A stretch of 37,918 nucleotides of DNA. Origin: an uncultured SAR86 cluster bacterium (GTDB lineage: Bacteria; Pseudomonadota; Gammaproteobacteria; Magnimaribacterales; AG-339-G14). The position numbers were made by a program, and so were the translations under genes. This document shows, in pieces, positions 34,767-37,918 of the stretch. Location: contig CACESE010000001.1 in NCBI GenBank assembly GCA_902562135.1, positions 94,181 to 132,098 on the forward strand, given 5' to 3'. The notes under the pieces are model-generated. The model made no database searches. It was given only the letters and a program-made list of their open reading frames with translations, and had not been told where the DNA came from. The first letter of the stretch is position 1. Each line of letters opens with the position of its first letter.

Positions 34767-34794
34767 ACTTTCGACTATTCTATCATCAGAAAAT
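34767..34794. promoter_or_regulatory. 28-base divergent bamD/rluD promoter region
   Basis: Minus strand: extended -10 TGATAGAAT (34777-34785), predicted bamD leader about four bases. Plus strand: TATCAT (34781-34786), predicted rluD leader about two bases. The two -10 boxes overlap, and any -35 elements must lie inside the opposite gene's coding sequence. Confidence 0.5.
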
Positions 34795-35748
34795 ATGAGT
34801 ATTAAAACTAATAAGGTTTTAAAAGTTCCTGAACACTTGTCCGGTCAAAGAATTGATATCGCTTTGTCTGAATTAATCTCAGATGTATCAAGAACAAAAA
34901 TTAAGAATTGCATCCTCAAAGGACGAGTTTTGTTAAATGAAGAAGTAGTTATTAAATTGAGCATTAAAGTTTCGCCTGGTGATTTTCTTGACATTACTTT
35001 CATAGAAGAAGAAGTATTAGAAATAGTTCCACAAGAAATTGAATTAAAGGTCGTAGAGGAAAACAAAGAGTTTATAATTGTAGATAAAGCTTCTAATGTA
35101 GTTGTTCATCCGGGAGCAGGAAATAAAACTAATACGCTTTTGAATGGGCTTATATTCAGATTTCCCGAATTAAAAAAATTGCCTAGAGGCGGCATCGTTC
35201 ATAGGTTAGATAAGGACACTACTGGATTAATGATGATCGCAAAGAACGAAAAATCTTTTTTAAATTTATCAAATCAAATATCCAATAGATCTGTAACAAG
35301 AATCTATCAAGCTCTTGTAGTCGGAAAGATCACTAAGTCTGGAAAAATTAACCAACCTATTGGAAGACATCCCACAAATAGACAAAAGCAGGCTGTGATT
35401 GAATCTGGTAAAGACGCGTTAACGCATTATTCTCTTGATAAAACTTTTGGAAATTATTCTCACTTATTTTTAAAACTAGACACAGGAAGAACTCATCAAA
35501 TTAGAGTGCATCTTAGCCATATGGGCTTCCCAATAATTGGCGACTCTTTATACGGAAGAAAAAGAAGGTTTGCAAAATCTACTGAAAGCGAGTTGAGAGA
35601 AATTATTGAGCATTTTCCAAGACAAGCTTTGCATGCATCATCTTTGGCCTTTCAACATCCAGGTACAGGGAAAAAAATTGAATTTTCCTCAGATCTACCA
35701 GAAGATATGAAGACCTTGCTGGACAAACTCAAGCAACTGACTCATTAG
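34795..35748 (+). CDS. rluD: 23S rRNA pseudouridine synthase RluD
   Basis: A 317-residue (ATG 34795) pseudouridine synthase. An N-terminal S4 RNA-binding domain (SGQRIDIALSELISDVSRTK, GRVLLNEEVV) is followed by the RluA-type catalytic domain with VVHPGAGNKTNTLLNGL and the catalytic D139 in GGIVHRLDKDTTGLMM, the same number as in E. coli RluD. RTHQIRVHLSHMGFPIIGD follows. It modifies U1911, U1915 and U1917 in helix 69 of 23S rRNA. A longer reading frame running back into bamD (from 34645) lacks family similarity and is rejected. Confidence 0.95.
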   Translation: MSIKTNKVLKVPEHLSGQRIDIALSELISDVSRTKIKNCILKGRVLLNEEVVIKLSIKVSPGDFLDITFIEEEVLEIVPQEIELKVVEENKEFIIVDKASNVVVHPGAGNKTNTLLNGLIFRFPELKKLPRGGIVHRLDKDTTGLMMIAKNEKSFLNLSNQISNRSVTRIYQALVVGKITKSGKINQPIGRHPTNRQKQAVIESGKDALTHYSLDKTFGNYSHLFLKLDTGRTHQIRVHLSHMGFPIIGDSLYGRKRRFAKSTESELREIIEHFPRQALHASSLAFQHPGTGKKIEFSSDLPEDMKTLLDKLKQLTH

Positions 35749-35812
35749 ACTTGACTTGTATCTGATGGGTGTCAAAATTCGCTCCCTCAGGTATAAAACC
35801 TAAATATTTACA
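35749..35812 (+). promoter_or_regulatory. Promoter/leader of ilvI-ilvH
   Basis: TTGACT (35751-35756) with CAAAAT (35773-35778), 16 bases apart, could start a leader of about 28 bases. TATAAA (35792-35797), nearer the gene, could start one of about nine bases. AGGT and ACCT flank the latter (35790-35802) as a small palindrome that may be an operator. I see no leader-peptide attenuator rich in branched-chain codons. Confidence 0.4.
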
Positions 35813-37552
35813 ATGAGTAAAGAAGAAATTAATGGAGGCGATGCTCTGATAAGAGCTTTAGCTGACGAAAAGATAGATTTAATCTTTGGCTATCCCGGAG
35901 GAGCAGCCCTACATATTTATGATGCGATTTATAAACAAAATAAAGTTCAACATATTTTAGTTAGGCACGAACAGGCAGCAGTGCATGCCGCAGACGGATT
36001 TGCCAGAGCCACTGGTAAACCGGGAGTTGCATTAGTAACTTCAGGACCAGGAGCAACAAATGCCATCACGGGTATTGCAACCGCTTACATGGATTCTATT
36101 CCTATAGTTGTTATTTCCGGTCAGGTTGCAAGCCATTTGATTGGTTCTGATGCTTTTCAAGAAACCGATATGATGGGAATTTCCAGACCCATTGTAAAAC
36201 ATAGTTTTCTGGTGCAATCCGCTGAAGAAATCCCTGTGGTTATAAAAAAAGCATTTCACATAGCGACTTCCGGAAGGCCAGGACCGGTGGTCATTGACGT
36301 GCCTAAAAACATGACGGATCCAAATTATAAGTTTGAGTATAAGTATCCTAAAGAATTGGTCATGAGATCGTTTCCAATTTTAGGCAAGGGGCAAGATGAA
36401 AAAATTACAAATGCGATAGAATTATTTAGATCTGCAAAAAAACCAGTCATTTACTCTGGAGGCGGAACTATTCAAGCAGATGCCTCTAAAGAATTGACCG
36501 AATTTTCAAAATTGATTGGTTGTCCAGTGACAAATACGCTCATGGGGCTTGGCGCTTTTCCTGGCGATGATGATCAATTTGTTGGTATGTTAGGAATGCA
36601 TGGAACTTATGAAGCAAACATGGTGATGTCTGAAGCAGATTTAATTTTTAATGTCGGTGCAAGATTTGACGATCGTATAACAAATAACCCAAGCAAATTT
36701 GGCTTAGAAGCTAAAAAAATTCACATTGACTCAGATCCGTCTTCAATTGATAAGATCATTGGGGTTGATCTCGCAATTGAAGGAGATGCGAAGTTGGTGA
36801 TGCAACAATTAATAGAGCAGGTTAAATCCACAGGCTTCGATCAAAACATTTATAAGGATTGGTGGGCTCAAGTTGAAGGCTGGAGAGAGGCTCATGGTTT
36901 AAATCATGACATGCTTAAGCTCAAAAATGAGAAGGATATAATTCTCCCTCAACAAGTTATTCAGTCTTTATATCAAACTACTAAGGGTGAAGCTTATGTT
37001 ACTTCTGACGTAGGCCAGCACCAGATGTTTGCAGCTCAATATTATAAATTCAAAGATCCGAGAAAATGGATCAACTCTGGTGGTTTGGGAACCATGGGTT
37101 TTGGGCTCCCATCAGCTATGGGAGTAAAATTTGCTTTTCCTGAGGCTGATGTAGCATGCGTGACTGGGGAAGGAAGTATTCAAATGTGTATTCAAGAATT
37201 ATCTACTTGTGGTCAATATGGTTTACCGATCAAGATTATTAATTTAAACAACAGGGCTTTAGGGATGGTTAAGCAGTGGCAAGATATGCAATACGGAGGA
37301 AGATATTCTAGTATCTCTTATGAAGACTCTCTTCCAGATTTTGTAAAGCTCGCTGAATCTTTCGGTCATGTTGGTATCAAAGTAGAAAAGCTATCGGAAT
37401 TAAACCAAGCTATGGAAGAAAGTTTTGCAATGAAAGACAAATTGGTATTTTTAGACGTTTTAGTGGACCCCGATGAGCATGTTTATCCAATGCTTGAAGC
37501 TGGAGGATCAATGTCTGAAATGCGTTTAAGCAAAGATAAAAAAACTTTTTAA
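35813..37552 (+). CDS. ilvI: Acetolactate synthase large subunit
   Basis: A 579-residue TPP enzyme that condenses pyruvate (or pyruvate plus 2-oxobutanoate) in branched-chain amino acid synthesis. The N-terminal catalytic glutamate is in ILVRHEQAAVHAADGFARAT. GVALVTSGPGATNAITGIAT and the FAD-binding NVGARFDDRITNNP follow. The TPP-binding motif is VTGEGSIQMCIQELST with KIINLNNRALGMVKQWQDM. The metal-binding GDG motif reads GEG here. ilvH follows after one base, so both subunits are co-expressed. Whether to call it IlvB, IlvG or IlvI is naming only; the ilvH-type partner favours IlvI. Confidence 0.95.
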   Translation: MSKEEINGGDALIRALADEKIDLIFGYPGGAALHIYDAIYKQNKVQHILVRHEQAAVHAADGFARATGKPGVALVTSGPGATNAITGIATAYMDSIPIVVISGQVASHLIGSDAFQETDMMGISRPIVKHSFLVQSAEEIPVVIKKAFHIATSGRPGPVVIDVPKNMTDPNYKFEYKYPKELVMRSFPILGKGQDEKITNAIELFRSAKKPVIYSGGGTIQADASKELTEFSKLIGCPVTNTLMGLGAFPGDDDQFVGMLGMHGTYEANMVMSEADLIFNVGARFDDRITNNPSKFGLEAKKIHIDSDPSSIDKIIGVDLAIEGDAKLVMQQLIEQVKSTGFDQNIYKDWWAQVEGWREAHGLNHDMLKLKNEKDIILPQQVIQSLYQTTKGEAYVTSDVGQHQMFAAQYYKFKDPRKWINSGGLGTMGFGLPSAMGVKFAFPEADVACVTGEGSIQMCIQELSTCGQYGLPIKIINLNNRALGMVKQWQDMQYGGRYSSISYEDSLPDFVKLAESFGHVGIKVEKLSELNQAMEESFAMKDKLVFLDVLVDPDEHVYPMLEAGGSMSEMRLSKDKKTF

Positions 37553-37553
37553 G

Positions 37554-37918
37554 ATGGCTAGTCAAATTTCTTTACTAATGGAAAACCAACCCGGGGCATT
37601 ATCAAGAGTGATCGGTCTTTTTTCTCAAAGAGGTTATAACATTGACTCTTTGTCGGTAGCGCCAACTCAAGATCCGACCTTATCAAGACTTACCATGACG
37701 ACTTCAGAATCTGTGGAGATAATTCAGCAAATTCTTAAACAACTTTTCAAGCTAATCGATGTTGTTATGGTGCAAGATTTGAAAGCAAGTGAGTCTATAT
37801 CTTTAGAAATGGCTTTAATTAAAGTTTCAAATAAAGCTGAAGTAATTAGTAAAATAGAAAAAAATTATTCAAGTTTAGACTTAAATGAACTTGATAATAC
37901 AGACGAGAAAACAATCTT
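37554..37918 (+). CDS. ilvH: Acetolactate synthase small (regulatory) subunit, partial
   Basis: The first 121 codons are present and run off the right edge. The protein starts ASQISLLMENQPGALSRVIG followed by LFSQRGYNIDSLSVAPTQD, the N-terminal ACT domain of IlvH/IlvN that binds valine and confers feedback inhibition. LSRLTMTTSESVEIIQQILK and QLFKLIDVVMVQDL continue the family match. The second half normally contains the domain activating the large subunit; it begins with SLEMALIKVSNKAEVI and is then truncated by the window. Confidence 0.94.
   Translation, partial: MASQISLLMENQPGALSRVIGLFSQRGYNIDSLSVAPTQDPTLSRLTMTTSESVEIIQQILKQLFKLIDVVMVQDLKASESISLEMALIKVSNKAEVISKIEKNYSSLDLNELDNTDEKTI

Noticed and set aside
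34645-34794. Upstream in-frame extension of rluD into bamD.
   Set aside because: The added 50 residues are the antisense of bamD, lack RluD similarity, and lie upstream of the likely -10 box. The ATG at 34795 fits the family start.
37149-37202. Acetolactate synthase large subunit has GEG instead of GDG in the TPP/metal motif (VTGEGSIQM).
   Set aside because: The flanking motif and the terminal NN are intact, and from memory the Glu variant occurs in other gammaproteobacterial large subunits. It is not evidence of inactivity.

Overview
The window is a chromosomal segment of an AT-rich, very compact gammaproteobacterium. Three neighbourhoods give the class: hemF-hemJ; pepP/ubiH divergent from a small coiled-coil gene, zapA, 6S RNA and ygfA, next to ilvA and rpiA; and the nadD-rsfS-mrdA-rodA-dacA and leuS-lptE-holA groups familiar from Enterobacteria and Pseudomonas. 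Low GC, tiny spacers, overlapping genes and no mobile DNA suggest a streamlined free-living marine lineage such as SAR86. That placement is an inference from gene order and composition.

Layout. 1-765 (+): end of hemF, hemJ and a 64-residue orphan. 762-3133 (-): pepP-ubiH. 3188-4539 (+): zapA-upstream coiled coil, zapA, 6S RNA, ygfA. 4521-6053 (-): ilvA. 6122-6781 (+): rpiA. 6773-10487 (-): rpmB-rpmG-maf-lnt-L,D-transpeptidase-exported glutathione peroxidase. 10566-13880 (+): coaBC-dut-acyl-CoA synthetase. 13885-14475 (-): DedA protein. 14528-22614 (+): proA-nadD-rsfS-mrdA-rodA-mltB-dacA-dat, a cell-wall elongation cluster with NAD and proline genes. 22571-28596 (-): aroQ-accB-accC-leuS-lptE-holA. 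28654-29064 (-): a free-standing DsbD N-terminal domain. 29138-32532 (+): ilvD, trxA, rho. 32525-33094 (-): rsmD. 33149-33983 (+): flavin reductase and DUF4399 protein. 34005-34766 (-): bamD. 34795-37918 (+): rluD, then ilvI and the start of ilvH.

The genes are nearly all housekeeping: heme and ubiquinone steps, branched-chain amino acids (ilvA, ilvD, ilvI, ilvH), fatty-acid initiation (accB, accC), peptidoglycan and outer-membrane assembly (mrdA, rodA, dacA, mltB, lptE, bamD, lnt), translation and transcription termination. I see no IS element, phage gene, CRISPR array, tRNA, rRNA or defence system, and no gene-free stretch longer than about 200 bases; the longest one is filled by 6S RNA.

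I found no obviously new multi-gene system. The most interesting items are a DsbD alpha domain encoded alone, a dUTPase with a hydrophobic N-terminal extension (or a rare ATT start), a leucyl-tRNA synthetase lacking the leucine-specific insertion and the zinc-site cysteines, a ZapA whose C-terminal coil is replaced by an acidic repeat tail, a recurring arrangement in which the -10 box sits 6-12 bases before the start codon (suggesting leaderless or near-leaderless mRNAs), and convergent genes that overlap by up to 44 bases with no room for intrinsic terminators.
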